Part shown: positions 1-11,029 of the stretch, piece after piece | How the letters are laid out: each line of letters opens with the position of its first letter | Numbering within the stretch: position 1 is the first letter of the stretch | Assembly: GCA_025667525.1 (NCBI GenBank) | Contig: CM046876.1 | Location: 25,321,224-25,385,223, forward strand | From: Glebionis coronaria | Taxonomy: Eukaryota; Streptophyta; Magnoliopsida; Asterales; Asteraceae | Direction: 5' to 3' | Length of the DNA stretch: 64,000 nt | Position numbers and translations under genes: made by a program | Notes under the pieces: generated by a model | The model's database searches: none | What the model was told of the DNA's origin: nothing | The model's input: the letters and a program-made list of their open reading frames with translations, nothing else

Positions 1-1
1 C

Positions 2-1309
2 CTGGTGGAAATACTCAAGGAAAAATCTATAACGGAAGAGGAGGTTGCTGCTATAGTTGAGGAGGATGGACCTACATGGATGACCCCGATTATCAACTAT
101 CTGACTAGTGAAGCCCTTCCAGACGAGGAAAAAGTAGCACGGCGCATCAGAAGGAAGTCGCAGCATTTCGAACTTCGAGAGGGCATCCTCTACAAGTGCT
201 CCTTCTTGCAGCCATGGCTGCGGTGTGTGGGACCTCGGCAAGCCGCATACGTAATCAGTGACATACATGAAGGATTGTGCGGCATGCATGCAGGTCCACG
301 GTCCGTGGTAGCTAGAGCCCTACGGGCAGGATACTATTGGCCTATCATGCACAGAGACACGCGCGACATGATTCGCAAGTGCAGTGATTGTCAGGGGCAT
401 AGGCCAGTGCCGCGGCACCCGCAGCAGGAACTTACACCTATCACGTCCCCATGGCCATTCTATAAGTGGGGAATCGACATTGCAGGACCATTTCCTGTAG
501 CTGTGGGGGGAGTTAAATTCTTGATTGTCGCGATGGACTACTTCACACGATGGATAGAGGCCAAGGCAGTCAAGTCTATCACAGGCAAGCAGGTTAAGAA
601 GTTTGTTTGGGAACACATTGTGTGCCGTTTTGGTCTACCAGGAGAAATCATCTCGGACAACGGCAAGCAGTTCACGGACAACCCATTCAAAGATTGGTGT
701 GCATCATTGAACATCAAGCGGCGCTTCGCATCTGTCAAGCATCCGCAGACAAATGGCCTTGTCGAACGAGCAAATAGAAGCTTGGGGAATGGCATCAAGG
801 CGCGTCTGGATGAACGAAGTGGCAAATGGGTTGATGAGTTATCACATGTACTATGGGCGCATAGAACTATGATCAAAACAGCCAACGGAGATACTCCATT
901 CGCATTGGCTTACGGCACTGAAGCCGTTATACCAGCAGAAATAGGGATGCCTACCATCCGCACGGCGAAGGTTAATGTCGTCACAAACGATGAACAGCTG
1001 CGAATCAACCTGGATCTGTTGGAAGAAAAAAGGGAAATAGCAGCCATCAATGAGGCTAAGTCCAAGGCTAAGATGAAGGCTTATTATGACGCCAAGGTCA
1101 AGGGTGTTTCTTTTCGATCAGGAGACTACGTCTATCGTGCTAACGAAGCAAGTCGAGCGGAGAATACAGGAAAGCTGGGCCCTAAATGGGAAGGACTGTA
1201 TGAAGTCACTGAAGCCTTGGGACGAGGCGCGTACAAGTTATGTGACATGGATGGCCGCGACCTAGAGCGCACATGGAACATCTCCAATCTTAAAAGGTGC
1301 TATCTTTGA
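2..1309 (+). CDS. Ty3/gypsy polyprotein, C-terminal part with integrase (partial)
   Basis: The frame is open from the window edge, so this is the 3' part of a longer pol; the first ATG is not a real start. Counting from the GTG at position 5, a zinc-binding HHCC set is visible at H88, H95, C126 and C129. The catalytic DDE triad is D158 (IDIAGPF), D218 (SDNGKQF) and E254 (GLVERAN), with 35 residues between the last two as usual for this family. The segment TPFALAYGTEAVIPAEIG near residue 300 is typical of Tat/Athila-type gypsy integrases. The end (SNLKRCYL) is a normal integrase C-terminus, and no chromodomain follows. No stop or frameshift interrupts the visible part, unlike the antisense gene downstream. 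The enzyme would insert element cDNA into chromosomes. Confidence 0.93.
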   Translation: MVEILKEKSITEEEVAAIVEEDGPTWMTPIINYLTSEALPDEEKVARRIRRKSQHFELREGILYKCSFLQPWLRCVGPRQAAYVISDIHEGLCGMHAGPRSVVARALRAGYYWPIMHRDTRDMIRKCSDCQGHRPVPRHPQQELTPITSPWPFYKWGIDIAGPFPVAVGGVKFLIVAMDYFTRWIEAKAVKSITGKQVKKFVWEHIVCRFGLPGEIISDNGKQFTDNPFKDWCASLNIKRRFASVKHPQTNGLVERANRSLGNGIKARLDERSGKWVDELSHVLWAHRTMIKTANGDTPFALAYGTEAVIPAEIGMPTIRTAKVNVVTNDEQLRINLDLLEEKREIAAINEAKSKAKMKAYYDAKVKGVSFRSGDYVYRANEASRAENTGKLGPKWEGLYEVTEALGRGAYKLCDMDGRDLERTWNISNLKRCYL

Positions 1310-1966
1310 AAGCTACGGCTTCCGCATGGGTACTTCGCTATATGCGGTCTTAATAAAGAACCATGCGGTTTATCTGCTTTGTTTTTCTTATGTTTGTTTA
1401 GTTTCATATCTTGTTTTTTAGGACCTGTCATCATTGTTCAAACAAAAGTGTAAATGTTCTAATAAAAATGCCGTGGTGCCTAGCTAGCTCCACGGCCTGT
1501 TTCGTGCAAATCATTTTTTAGATTTTTTGTTAGTCGTATGAATTTTTTGCTTGTAATATAATATGCCATGTTTCATTCATATGCATTCTTTCAAATTACT
1601 GTACATGTACTATACGCCTCCAGGCGGGGTAAGAGGATTAAGTGAACCTACTAATTCAACTTGCCGCATAAGAGGGATGCAACCCCAGCCGCACGGATCA
1701 TGTATCCTTACTAGACACCTTACTCACAAGACGTTGGGGTAAGTTCCATATGTTGTAGCCGCACAGTGCTCCGCATAGTAAAGACGCACGTCGCATGTCT
1801 AGTAAATTATAGACTTGTATGTATTTTCTTCCTTTGTGTGTAAGACGTGATATATCATGCAGTATTGTGGTACAATATTTAAACACAGTCAAAATACACA
1901 AGTTTCCAAAATAGATAAACAAAAAGGCCGTGGTCATCACGGACTTCTAAATAAAAAGACAAGTTA
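1310..1966. other. Spacer between integrase and antisense gene
   Basis: About 0.66 kb with no ORF worth calling. It probably holds the 3' untranslated region of the antisense gene. Short GC-richer patches with CCACGG and TGCGG words recur here and resemble the base composition of the LTR at 5367. No promoter or terminator can be assigned. Confidence 0.5.
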
Positions 1967-4754
1967 CTACAAATATGTCTTAGCCGTGTACATACACAGA
2001 CGAATATAATCACAAGTGTTTACAACAGATAAGTTACAAGGGGGTAGGAACTCCCATAGGTCCTTCTTCCCTTCCTCAATTAGAGCACGAAGTACCTCCC
2101 CACGAGCGTCCTTCCCATCCCGTGCTTTGACTGCAATAGCATCCAGTGCTTCTACAAGCAACTTCTTGCCTTTCATTGTTTTGGATGCGGAATCGTAAGT
2201 GGCCAACGTCAAAGGAATAGGATCAGTACTCAGCCGGGACATTATCGTCTCATTTGGAGCATCCTTCATTGCCTCAAGCTCATCTAGGAGAGGGTGTTGG
2301 ATTTCTGCCAAGGCATCCATGGACGCAGTCATATTATCCGCTGCGGAGGGGTTGTGATACGGATGCTGTGTGATATCCTCATTTTTCCCTATCATCTCCG
2401 CAGCTTTGACCAGGACTTCATGCCTACCACGGTCGATTCCATCGGATACGACCCCGGTAAACGCCTGTAGTAGGTGTGGAGCGTCCAAATCCCTACTTAT
2501 AGCAAGTCACAGTCCTTACCCGATAATCCACCTACGTCCGGCTGTAGCGGTTAGTAGGGGGGACATACCCTCTCAGCGCAACTTACAACCATCTTGCTTA
2601 GCTCTTCATCAGCTGAGGCAACCTGCTCTTCAAGATTGGTTTGGGTCCGCGTCAATTCTTCCTTCAGCGCGTCACGCTCCTGGGCGATGTTGAAGGATTG
2701 CACGGTCACAGCCTTAGTAGCAGCCTCAGCCGCAGACACCTACATATGAAATTTGGAGTTATTACAAGGATATATACTTTTCTTGGGCTACATGAATACA
2801 AAAAGTACGAGTGTATGTACAACATTTCGAAAGTTTACCTTCTCGCTTGATGCGGTTACGAGGGCTTCCAACTCAGCAATACGCTTCTCTCTGGCGTCGG
2901 CGTGATGCGCCTGCTCCTTCACCGTCGCCTCGGCTGTCAATAATGCCGCCTGCAATGATGCGATGGTCTTCTCGTTCTTCACGACCATCACCTCACGGCG
3001 GGCTATCCTCTTGTCTGCACGACTCACATTAGTGAGGGCCTGGATTAGACGGCGTCTTAGCGCGACACCCACCGTCACCTGGTGTGCGGACGATACGTCA
3101 AACTGCTCGATAAGGGTCTCATGATCTAATTCATCTAAATCTTGGGCGAGGGCAGGCGGGGTGATGTGTTCTATAAATTCTGAACACTCGGATTCTGCCT
3201 CCAGCCGTGTCAAACTTGATAGATTCCATGCTAAGCGCGGGTTTTCTTCTGGCCCCTCGGGGTGCGGCTCCTTGGTACGTGTGGTGGCAGGTGATGGGGG
3301 CTTGTTGGTTGGTGCGGGGGATGGATTTCTTCCCACTTCTTCCCCCTGCGCTGCGGCTGCCGGATTAGCCCTGTTATTTACACATGACAATATTAGTTTA
3401 TGCATCATACAAAGATATGAATCATACTCACGGGGGGTACTTACGAGGTGGCAATGACAGGGTCTGGGCCGGTAGGAGCTACGGCACTCACGGGGGCGAC
3501 TCACAAAACTGGCCCTTCCATGTTCAGGGTGGGGTCGGCATGGGCAGTCGTGGCGCCACTTCCTTCTTGGTACTGGGGGTGGTCTTTCCTCAGCTTCTTG
3601 GGGGGAGCATTCGCGACTCCGGCCCCCAACCCTATTTTCTTCGCCACCCGCCTGGTTGTCTTTCTCTTTCTAGAGGTAAGCGGGGCGGACCCGGAAGCCT
3701 GAGTGGTGTCTTCATTGGGGGCATTCTCTTCTTCCTAGTTGGTGGCGCCCCCCTCTAGCAATGGGTCTTCGCCATCTTCATTGTGGAAATCCAATGGGGA
3801 TTTCTCGATGACGGGCTCTTCTTCGTCCGACCTAGGCTCGGATGTCTCTTCGAGCGGTATCGTACGGTCGGCTAGTGCTTCTAGCAAGGGGAGCTCATTT
3901 GGCTTCAACGGCCGGAATCCTTCCGCCACCTTCATGGGGTCGCCCTGGCGGATTAGTCCGTGAAGGTTCATCTCTGCAAAATTTTTTTACAAGGATATGG
4001 GTTAATAAAGTTCTACACATGTGTGACAAATCAAATCTACAACATATATATTGGACCTACCCTCTCCCTGTTCCGTTAAGAAGCACGGGTATAAGTCATC
4101 CCTCCCAAAGTAACGGCGGCTTATCCCTACTAAACACAAAAAGTGTTCCGGCAACCCTCTATGGAATTCTGTGCGATGGGTATCTAGTATTTTCAGGTCC
4201 CGGCTGCTATAATCTTTGGATTTGGGCGGATAGTCTTTTGGGGCTTTGGTTTTAAGTACGAAAGGGGTGGGGAACACCTTCTCATCTACAAAGAAGTAAT
4301 GGTCGTACCAGTTCTTAAGGGAGTCTAGAGGTTTCCTATATGTCATAGGGGCATTCCCGGGTCGTTTCTCGAACGACAACCACCCGTTCACTAATTGAGG
4401 AAAGTAGAAAGCCCTAAAAAGGTTTACGGTGGGGGTTACTCCGCAAGTATGGCATGTAATCTCAAACTAGTTGATTTTACACGCCCCTATGCAGTGGAGC
4501 TGGGTGATATGAAAGTCATAATACAAAAGAAGGTATACCAAGAACTTGGATAAGGGGATACGGTAGTTGGCTGAGTCAAACAGGCGTGTATATATGCCTA
4601 TTTTTCCCGCCGGTGCATCCGTAATCGCTTCACCATCACCCGGATAGGTGGGGTGTACGCTTTCGGGTACATAATACTTCGACAGAAAGTCGAGGTATTT
4701 TTCCACATACATCACGTTAAGGACATCCGTGATAAGGGGATTATCCTTTACCAT
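1967..4754 (-). pseudogene. Antisense gene of the gypsy element: 'putative gypsy-type transposase' family, five exons, three in-frame stops
   Basis: Reading leftwards, exons are 4754-4061, 3973-3445, 3370-2839, 2739-2569 and 2492-1967. All proposed introns have GT/AG borders and the frame is kept across each junction. The first exon contains motifs I recognise from the family annotated as 'transposase (putative) gypsy type' in plants: PLSKFLVYLL, NGWLSFEKRPGN, KPLDSLKNWYDHYFFVDE and FLCLVGISRRYF. Exon 2 is acidic, then basic (PPKKLRKDHP). Exons 3-4 look like a coiled coil and exon 5 is the conserved C-terminal region. In-frame stops sit at 4467-4469 (TAG), 3735-3737 (TAG) and 3501-3503 (TGA), so this copy cannot make a full protein. 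Its function is unknown; such ORFs are carried antisense in Tat elements. Exon 4 could instead end at 2587, but that breaks the frame to exon 5. Confidence 0.78.
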
Positions 4755-4908
4755 GTTTTATAAAAGGGTCTTTAAAGGCGTGATGATCAAACCTGCGGCC
4801 ACGAAATTCCGTGGAAAAGAAGGCAAAATTTTTGGAGATAAAAGCTTGAGATTAACAATGGCGGAAGAAGGAGTGGGTTGTGTGTGTAACAAACACGCAT
4901 ACCCACTC

Positions 4909-4915
4909 TTATATA
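4909..4915 (-). promoter_or_regulatory. TATA box of the antisense gene
   Basis: On the minus strand CTATATAAGAG lies about 155 bases upstream of the ATG at 4754. This fits a separate RNA polymerase II promoter and a leader of roughly 120 bases. It supports the idea that the antisense gene is transcribed independently of the LTR. Inferred from sequence only. Confidence 0.5.
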
Positions 4916-5352
4916 GGGTTGCCTCGGTTTCCGAGGTGCCTTGGATCTTCGACACGTGTCAGCCACCTCGCCTATCCAACGGATAGGGTTTCTGACATTT
5001 CTGCAAAATCAGAGGGGGACCCACGGGTCACTTCTTAGCAGTTTTGCGTGGCTCAAGGGTGGGCATTCATGGTGCACTTTTGCAGGCATGCGACTGGATA
5101 GTTGACTATCATTAATGTTTTTTATTCTTGTCAGGTTATGCGGCTCTTACGTAAGACCGTATTTAATGTTACATTTAAGTTGTCTTGGCCGTTGCGTGCG
5201 GCTGAGGTAGTATTCATAAAATGTTCCTACGACGGGTCGCCACGTGCGGCCAGCACAGCAAAACTTTCAATGTTTCATTTCCTAGGTCTTTTCTTGGTAT
5301 GTCCGGAGAGCACCTTGATAGTCTAGAGGTTACGCCTACGGCTGTAACAACT
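4916..5352. other. Region between antisense gene promoter and polypurine tract
   Basis: No coding sequence recognised. It includes CACGTG-type and GCGG-containing words and presumably holds upstream promoter sequence of the antisense gene. The short ORFs here have no family resemblance. Confidence 0.4.
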
Positions 5353-5366
5353 AGACTGGGGGGACA
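5353..5366 (+). promoter_or_regulatory. Polypurine tract of the gypsy element
   Basis: The purine run GACTGGGGGGACA directly abuts the TGATG start of the 3' LTR. This is the primer site for plus-strand DNA synthesis in LTR retrotransposons. Confidence 0.75.
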
Positions 5367-5934
5367 TGATGACGTATAGTCCCCAACCGGGTCACAAACC
5401 CGGCCCACGGGTACTATCCGTATCCGGCCCATCACAGATGGGTGGAATAATGTCATTCAGGCTTATGGGCTTGGATGAACAGTAACCGCACATGTGTGCG
5501 GCCCACGGCCCGATGCGGCCGACATAGGATTAGACAGAATCATATTCTGTCTAGGAATATCTTTATCCCAATGGAGGAGGATATTCACTACCAAAATTAG
5601 AAGACAACAATCATTCTAATTCTGATAGTTATCCTTTCCTTGGGGCCAAAGTATCAGTGGCAGCCCCCCTAGGGTTCCACTGCCTATAAAAGGAACCCCC
5701 AAGGGTTCCACAAAGGTATTACGATTCATACTCTAAACTCACAAAACCCTAAATCGATTACTTACTCTCACGCTGGAGTCTAATCGTGGGAAACATTCCC
5801 ACGGTAAGCCTAACGCGTGCTGTTTAGTGTGCAGGATCTCAACCAAACGATTCACTTGGTGCAGGAGCCGGAGCCCAGCCAACCCGAATTAAGCCTAATT
5901 CGGGTCTAGGAAGGATCAACAAACTTTTGCATCA
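5367..5934 (+). repeat. 3' LTR of the gypsy element (568 bp)
   Basis: It begins TGATGACG and ends TTGCATCA, giving a 5-bp terminal inverted repeat TGATG/CATCA. It is preceded by a polypurine tract and carries a TATA box (TATAAAA at 5695-5701), about 30 bases before a likely RNA start. Homology to the repeat copy at 8251 begins only 4 bases after the proposed end, which supports the boundary. Confidence 0.75.
5695..5701 (+). promoter_or_regulatory. LTR TATA box
   Basis: CCTATAAAAGG inside the 3' LTR is a strong plant TATA motif. In the matching 5' LTR it would start the element's genomic RNA; here it could read out into the flank. Confidence 0.6.
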
Positions 5935-5937
5935 ACA

Positions 5938-6402
5938 GACAGAAAACACCACAACCAAACAAACCTCATTTATGACAGCAAATACCGCAGCAAGCACCCC
6001 ATTTATGTCAGCAAAATCAGGTCAGAAACACCTATTTTATACAACAAATAGAATGTTTAAACGCCCTTTTTGTGTGACAGCAAAATCAGGCCAGAAACAC
6101 CTATTTTGAACAGCGAAATCAACCCTTTTATGATAGCATATAGGACACAAAAAAACCTCATATATGACAGCAAAATCAGGCCAAAAACCTACATTTTGGA
6201 CAACAAATAACATGTTCAAACAACCTCTTTTTATAGCGAAAAAGTTTTACCGAACAACCCGTTTATGAAAGTTGCTGGTTTATCAACAAAAAACATCTTG
6301 GAACATTACTCTTGACCCTTTTTCATTTCGAATGATTACCCGCTTATAATTCATTCACATAATCAATTTCATAACGCAAATCCAAACACGCATAAATTGT
6401 AA
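5938..6402 (+). repeat. Direct repeat copy 1 (465 bp)
   Basis: The sequence from GACAGAAAACACCACAACC to GCATAAATTGTAA recurs at 8251-8590. Copy 1 is about 125 bases longer because an internal unit around GACAGCAAAATCAGGCC is repeated once more. The gypsy element ends 3 bases before the start of this homology, so it probably inserted into this copy. No TG/CA ends, so not an LTR. Confidence 0.8.
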
Positions 6403-7012
6403 TTTGTCGTTGGTGAAGTCAATGTCGACTTTCGAGTTTTGACATATGTGGTATTTAGTTAGCTGATAAGCTCACATGCCTAAGCAGCTCTAAGAATGAT
6501 TTAGCTGTGTTAGGCACATCTAGGGAATAACACTTAAACGTATTGAGGATTTAGCTAGAATATTTCACGGATTCAACTAATATGTCTAGCACATGTATAA
6601 TGTTTGACATAAACTTTTATACCCAGTCAATGTTTGATGGAAACTTAAAGACCCAATTACAATATGTCTAGCTACAATATATTTACATATACTTTATGTA
6701 GAGATTAGGTGTCAGTATATCATTCATACTTAGTATGTGGATCCGCAGGTTAATATCATGTGACTTTAGATGTTTAAGGATAAAAACTTGGTAGGTTATA
6801 TGTAGTATAAATATCTCCAATAGGCCAAAATGCTTGTTTTATTTAAGTTACAATAGTGCGAGTTTATCAATAGAAATGATACTGGATTTCTAACATGTTT
6901 TTTATGGGGTAAAAGAGATTCTTACTATGTTAAATATGGATGTCTAACATGTTGCGAGTAAAGCTTAAGTCTATCATTCTAGTCCTTCCACTAACTTGTT
7001 TTTCTATTTGAT
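6403..7012. other. AT-rich stretch without gene
   Basis: No ORF, RNA gene or repeat border could be supported. It looks like intron or intergenic DNA upstream of the exon fragments that begin near 7013. Confidence 0.4.
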
Positions 7013-7897
7013 CTAGGGTAACCGTGAGGACTCAAGAAATGCACGACATTCCCACAGCTCATTTTTATGCGCTCAAGCTACACTACAGAGGTATGCATGA
7101 ATGCTTGTTTTATTATGTTGGTGGTTGTAACTTGAATAAGTGGTTTTCATATATATTAGTTTTCTTTATTGCTCCAAACAATGGAAGCTGAAAGAATATC
7201 TGTTGACCATGTTGCACATCTTAAACCATCTGATGGAGGATCAGCTGCTACCCAGTGTAAGTCTTGAAGTCATAATAGGAGAATGTGATTTGCATTTTTA
7301 GTTTTTTCTTCAGCTGCGTGAACACTTTTGATTGACTTATATTTTTCCTTTTTTAATGGTTGCTCACTTGGGTAAGGATTTAGAAGAGGTCTGGCTAATT
7401 CGTGAGGTTTGCCATATATGTTTATGTGACGCCGTAAGCCACAAATGTATAGTAAGTCTAACCTGAGAAATGGCTTTTCTGCATTATGAAAATAAGCTGT
7501 GGTCCTTGTAAGTTAATACTTTTTCAAACAAATTTGAAGATTCCCTCCAGACTTTTGATTCATGTTATATTGTAGTTTTGCCTATTATTATTTTTAATTG
7601 CACATGATCAATTGTGTTAGAGTAGTTGACTTGTTTCGAACACTAAGTGGGCTTGTCATCAGTTAAGTATCTAAAAATATAATGGCAAAAACAAGTTTAT
7701 TGTAGAATCAGCTCGTCAAATAATGGCTTACTTTATTAGGTACATAGAACAATTCAAAAATATCGGGAATGAGAACTTCTTTAGCAAGAACAACCCAACA
7801 AGGCCTACAAAATTCATAACAGTTCATCTAATTTACACGTGTTTCTGTTTGACAGCTAAAGGAAGAAATCGCTAAAGTACTGGACACTAATGAATAG
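7013..7897 (+). pseudogene. Gene fragment with a CSN6-like exon
   Basis: The piece at about 7184-7256 reads EAERISVDHVAHLKPSDGG and on to SAATQ, which matches a conserved part of COP9 signalosome subunit 6, an MPN-family scaffold of the deneddylase complex. It is followed by a GTAAGT donor. An upstream exon-like piece at about 7017-7091 (ending ALKLHYRG, donor GTATGC) and a terminal one at 7856-7897 (LKEEIAKVLDTNE then stop, after a TTTGACAG acceptor) have the same strand but I cannot assign them to CSN6. Most of the CSN6 protein is missing, so this is a fragment, probably captured by a transposon or left by a partial duplication. The CSN6 match rests on remembered family sequence. Confidence 0.5.
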
Positions 7898-8250
7898 ACA
7901 TTGTCTCAAATTTGTATATCATGTTTAATTTAGTCAAGTATTTTAACTAAGAGTACTACTGTATTGGCTTGGTGTATTTAACTGCTGATTAGTGCACGTA
8001 GTAATTAGTTCAATTCACACATTACATGTGACTTGTTAGTTGATCACAATTTAAGCTTTTAAATTTCACGCTGCTTCCTTGTTGATGTTCTAGTGTCTGC
8101 ATAGTAGATGTATTAGCAAAATTACTATTGGTACGTACCAAATTGAGTGGACTTGCCCTCTTGGTCGAGAGAGCTGCTGCTATATGGTTGGACATGCCCT
8201 CTTGGAACTGTTGTATTACGACATAAGCACAAGAATAAGTTTCCCTCTCT

Positions 8251-8590
8251 GACAGAAAACACCACAACCAAACAAACCTCATTTATGACAGCAAATACCG
8301 CAGCCAAGCACCCCATTTATGTCAGCAAAATCAGGCCAGAAACAGCTATTTTCTACAACAAATAGAATGTTCAAACGTCCTTTTTGTGTGACAGCAAAAT
8401 CAGGCCAGAAACACCTCTTTTTGGAGCGCAAAAGTTTTACCGAACAATCCGTTTATGAAAGTTGCTGGTTTATAAAAAAAACACATTGGAACACTATTCT
8501 TGACCCTTTTTCATTTCGAATGATTACCTGCTTATAATTCATTCACATAATCTATTTCATAACGCAAATCCAAACACGCATAAATTGTAA
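8251..8590 (+). repeat. Direct repeat copy 2 (340 bp)
   Basis: Second copy of the repeat at 5938-6402, with the same start and the same end (GCATAAATTGTAA) but lacking an internal block. The two copies flank the CSN6-like fragment, about 1.85 kb apart. Confidence 0.8.
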
Positions 8591-8621
8591 GTGAAATACA
8601 CTAATAGAAAACAAGTTCGAC

Positions 8622-8729
8622 TTACAAAGAACTCTTTGAGCTGTAATCTGCTTTCTGGGGGTCTTTGATAAGCATTTTTCTAACCAAGTCTTTAGCACTG
8701 TTAGAGATGCTAGGCCACTGATCAGATGG
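8622..8729 (-). pseudogene. Protein kinase (CDPK-like) gene fragment
   Basis: Minus-strand reading gives PSDQWPSISNSAKDLVRKML followed by IKDPQK, which matches the end of the kinase domain of calcium-dependent protein kinases. After DPQK the frame is lost; the neighbouring frame continues QITAQRVL, the expected next residues, so there is a one-base frameshift. No EF-hands or N-terminal kinase lobe are visible nearby. This is a single-exon relic. Confidence 0.6.
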
Positions 8730-8899
8730 TCAAGCTAATTGCCGCCAAAAACCTTTTCAAATAATTAAATATTTAACTTCAAACTAAAAATCTGTATTAG
8801 TATAATAATAATAGTGAGTTACAAGATAATACAAAATCAATCAAAAAATAGCAAGGGTTAAAGAAATATAAGCCAAAGCCAATTTGTCAAAAAGGCATG

Positions 8900-8997
8900 T
8901 ACCTCTATATAATCAGTAGCAGAGTTTCTCATTGTCTTTCGTTTCCTCATAGCGTCGATAGCTGGTTTAAGGCAAACGCTTGGCTGGGGAGGCAAGT
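8900..8997 (-). other. Exon-like piece, unidentified
   Basis: The minus strand is open as PPQPSVCLKPAIDAMRKRK and on to NSATDYIE, followed by a GTACAT donor-like site. It has coding-like composition and the same strand as the kinase fragment, but I do not recognise the family. Confidence 0.25.
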
Positions 8998-8999
8998 AA

Positions 9000-9794
9000 T
9001 CACACCCCGAGAGTGACCTTTGTAATCAAATATTATCTGATAGGTAAAGTAGCAAATCAGATACAACAACAACTATAAAGATAAAGGAAAGAAAAAAAAG
9101 CAGACCAATGTCTACAGGTAGTTGTGGTGGTCGATGTGATATTAGAACAAATCCATCAAAACCATCAGCCAAAACCACCAATCCATAGAAACTAAACGCA
9201 CTCAACATCCGACAAGATCACCTAAACCATCCACCAAAACCACCAATCCATCGAATCCACCTAAACCATCAGCCGAAACATCATTAGTGATGGTGGCTAT
9301 GGTGGCAGTTTCCAAAGATGATAGTGATGGCGAAGATGGTGGCAACGGCGAAGATGGTGGCAACGGCGGATGTGGTGGTTGTAGTGACGAATGTGGTGGC
9401 AGTGGTGATTATGTATGGTTAGGGTTTTGGTTCTCCCCTTATTGTGAGAGACAACCTCGATTATGTATGATTAGGGTTTTGTTTCTAGGTATATTAAGGT
9501 ATCAGCCCGTGGGTTTATAGTTGACTTATATTTTGTAAAAGTAATATAGATGAAACATTCCACCAAATTATGGGCTGGCAAACATCCCGTGAATTGAAAT
9601 TTGAATTGAAACCTGTAGAGTTGAAATATTCCATAGAATTTTCTAACATTTTCTTAATTACATTATAAGTAATAGAGATAGAGATAATTCCTTTGTTTTT
9701 TGTTAAAGTTTCCTAAATTGTTGGTTTTTCAACTTTCAACTTTCAACTTTCAAGTTTTAACTTTTCAACAAATGGGATAAACCCTTTATATGGT
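9000..9794. other. Non-genic stretch with short simple repeats
   Basis: Contains CCACCAATCCATC-type repeats at 9170-9260 and GGCGAAGATGGTGGCAAC repeats at 9326-9370 that open a low-complexity ORF. Also a CAACTTTCAA repeat near 9725-9770. No gene supported. Confidence 0.5.
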
Positions 9795-9823
9795 ACTAGA
9801 CGAGTACCCGCGCATAGCGGCGG
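9795..9823 (-). mobile_element. Helitron 3' terminus (minus strand)
   Basis: Read on the minus strand: a GC-rich hairpin (CCGC-CGCTATGC-GCGG), eight bases, then CTAGT at 9799-9795. A hairpin followed by CTRR is the standard Helitron 3' end. The element body must lie to the right. About 50 bases match the + strand terminus at 24383-24411, so both belong to one family. The 5' TC end was not located. Confidence 0.7.
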
Positions 9824-9956
9824 AAATTGCCTAACGGCACATAGTTAACGATACGCTATATGGTGGTAAAATCATATTCTATTACAAATATTTGAACAAA
9901 AGTTACCATGACTATAAAATTAACACTCTCAATACTCATGTAAAATATGAAAACAT

Positions 9957-11029
9957 AGATGTAACGACGTCCAGGAAATGTTCATGTCCTGGCCAAGGGC
10001 TTACTTTTCCATTGTAATTAACTTTGATCGGGTATTTGAGAAGATGGCCTTATAAGGGACTGAAATCATCTGAGGTAAACTTTCTCCAGTTATCTTCTGC
10101 TAACTGATTTGCGTTGTGCATACAGGTTAAACTTTCTGGCTCCTTCATGTAATCTTCAATCGTCCCCATGTGTTCTGCCCACAATGACATTTTGTACCCA
10201 TATACCTGAACATGATATTGTTTTAATTAGCGTCTTAATCAGTAAAAAATCATGCAAATAAAGGATGAACTTGCGCACAAATATGCACACACCAGAGGTT
10301 TTCTAATGTGCGGGTGAGTTGAATAGGCCTGTGTATGTCATCTAAAAGGGTTTGGATTTAAACATGTAACTTAATGCAGGTCAAGATGAGTCGGGTAGAA
10401 GCGGAGCACACAATATCATAATCTACTATTATACACATTCATAAGAATGAGAATGCTAACTTGACCACGTGGGTGCTGTTTCTTGTTAGTCCACGTGTGA
10501 TGTGACTGATAAGCTCCCATAGCTATCTCAGTATCTCTTGAACCAGCCATGGATCATTGGTTGATGTTGGCAGATCCCAATATGACATACTCATCATCTA
10601 CGATCATTCCTTTTGCATGTATGTATATCATGAACCTTCCATTTCTATATGAAGGCGAGAACTAGAAGACAATTTAACACACTATAAAACACTTTTTCAT
10701 ATCTTTAGTTACATGAATGGTTAACAAAGAAAAACTCCAAATGTTGTATGAAAAATTGCATCCTTACCGAACTACCACTTGAGGAACGATTGCTGCCTGA
10801 AGCCGACCCTTCTTCATTGCACCACTCACGATTTTAAGAACTATTTAGTGATTTGTGTAAAGATGTCAAATATCATCAACCTGACAAAACAAAATTTCTT
10901 GAACAGGGGCAGAGTTGGGAGAACCTTCAGGCCACATTGGAATTATAATGTAAACCGAAAACCTCTTATTTGCCCTTATCTTGTCAACAATCTTTAATTC
11001 AATCTCCATCGGGATTAAGTGATTAGCTC
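9957..11029 (-). pseudogene. Phospholipase D gene fragment, three exons
   Basis: Minus-strand exons are 11029-10881 ([20 protein letters not shown], then [19 protein letters not shown]), 10644-10461 ([20 protein letters not shown], the second HKD catalytic motif H-x-K-x4-D, then GSANINQ, a stop, SMAGSRDTEIAMGAY) and 10205-9957 (VYGYKMSLWAEHMGTIEDYM on to NWRKF and GHLLKYP). Together these are the C-terminal third of a plant C2-type phospholipase D, which cleaves membrane phospholipids to phosphatidic acid. Stops occur at the NINQ site (TGA where Arg is expected) and at 10050-10052 (TAA). The exon between the first two and everything upstream, including the first HKD motif, are missing. All exons lie on the strand of the Helitron end at 9795, which fits capture. 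Confidence 0.85.

Larger units (their letters stand above)
1..5934 (+). mobile_element. Ty3/gypsy (Tat-like) LTR retrotransposon, right part
   Basis: The left part, with the 5' LTR, gag, protease and RT, lies outside the window. Visible in order are the integrase end of pol, a 0.66-kb spacer, an antisense multi-exon gene, a polypurine tract and the 3' LTR. An extra antisense ORF between pol and the 3' LTR is known in the Tat clade of Ty3/gypsy elements (for example Grande), so Tat-like is the best placement. The element ends inside a copy of a repeat whose second copy starts at 8251, which fixes the right boundary to within a few bases. The target duplication cannot be checked without the left end. 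Confidence 0.8.

Noticed and set aside
5938..8590. LTR retrotransposon flanked by the 465/340-bp repeats
   Set aside because: The repeats lack TG/CA ends, and no primer site, polypurine tract or target duplication is present.
9287..9520. ORF rich in Gly, Asp and Cys
   Set aside because: Made by a GGTGGC/GAAGATGGTGGCAAC simple repeat. No supporting promoter, splice sites or family.
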